A DNA stretch of 9,408 nt from Elstera litoralis. GTDB taxonomy: Bacteria > Pseudomonadota > Alphaproteobacteria > Elsterales > Elsteraceae. The translations under genes and the position numbers were made by a program. The DNA lies in the NCBI RefSeq assembly GCF_000963705.1, contig NZ_LAJY01000204.1, forward strand, positions 1 to 9,408, in the 5' to 3' direction. This document shows positions 9,354-9,408 of this stretch, in pieces (position 1 is the stretch's first letter; each line of letters starts with the position of its first letter). The notes beneath the pieces were generated by a model. It was not told the origin of the DNA and searched no databases. It saw only the letters and a list, made by a program, of their open reading frames with translations.

Positions 9354-9408
9354 GTTTGGCGGGGGCCATCCTTCGGGTTGCGCGCCCGACCGACCAGTTA
9401 GAGGCCGT
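9350..9408 (+). CDS. Start of a probable VOC/glyoxalase-like family protein, runs off the right edge
   Basis: An ATG at 9350 overlaps the carB TGA as ATGA and opens a frame that stays open to the edge for 19 full codons plus two bases, starting MSLAGAILRVARPTDQLEA. The RVARPTDxLEAV pattern, with a short beta strand followed by a helix start, is typical of the N-terminus of vicinal oxygen chelate (glyoxalase/bleomycin-resistance/dioxygenase fold) proteins. The 4-base overlap suggests translational coupling to carB. Only the first residues are visible, so the family call is inference, and greA, a common neighbour of carB in alphaproteobacteria, is not what is seen here. Confidence 0.5.

Overview
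The window is a stretch of core chromosome from a GC-rich alphaproteobacterium, most likely of the Rhodospirillales/Azospirillaceae type. The placement rests on protein character (DnaG, YqeY and RpoD of alphaproteobacterial style) and on gene order. It is inference, since no rRNA or species-level marker is present.

Layout. The minus strand carries, in transcription order, a SAM-dependent methyltransferase gene (4676 to 3885), yqeY (3805 to 3344), dnaG primase (3328 to 1400) and the 5' two thirds of rpoD, the primary sigma factor (1306 to the left edge). The plus strand carries carA (4918 to 6077), carB (6133 to 9353) and the first 20 codons of a gene overlapping the carB stop by 4 bases, probably a VOC/glyoxalase-like protein. 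The two groups diverge from a 241-base spacer (4677-4917). That spacer holds a near-consensus carA promoter, several inverted repeats, a short arginine-containing reading frame with a good ribosome binding site, and a long imperfect hairpin before the methyltransferase.

How the genes work together. yqeY-dnaG-rpoD is a macromolecular-synthesis type cluster (tRNA amidation-like domain protein, replication priming, transcription initiation). carAB encodes the two subunits of glutamine-dependent carbamoyl-phosphate synthetase, which feeds pyrimidine and arginine synthesis. The methyltransferase is the one accessory-looking gene, lying between two conserved housekeeping blocks.

Quality warning. 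dnaG (three times), carA (once) and carB (once) are each broken by what reads as a single missing base, always in short G/C-rich stretches. Adding one base at each place restores full-length proteins (643, 386 and 1073 residues) with all expected motifs. Five same-sign one-base losses in essential genes look like uncorrected sequencing or assembly errors rather than real gene decay. I see no CRISPR array, tRNA, rRNA, transposon, prophage or defence system, and no convincing new biological system. The most open questions are the regulatory spacer and the inserted methyltransferase.
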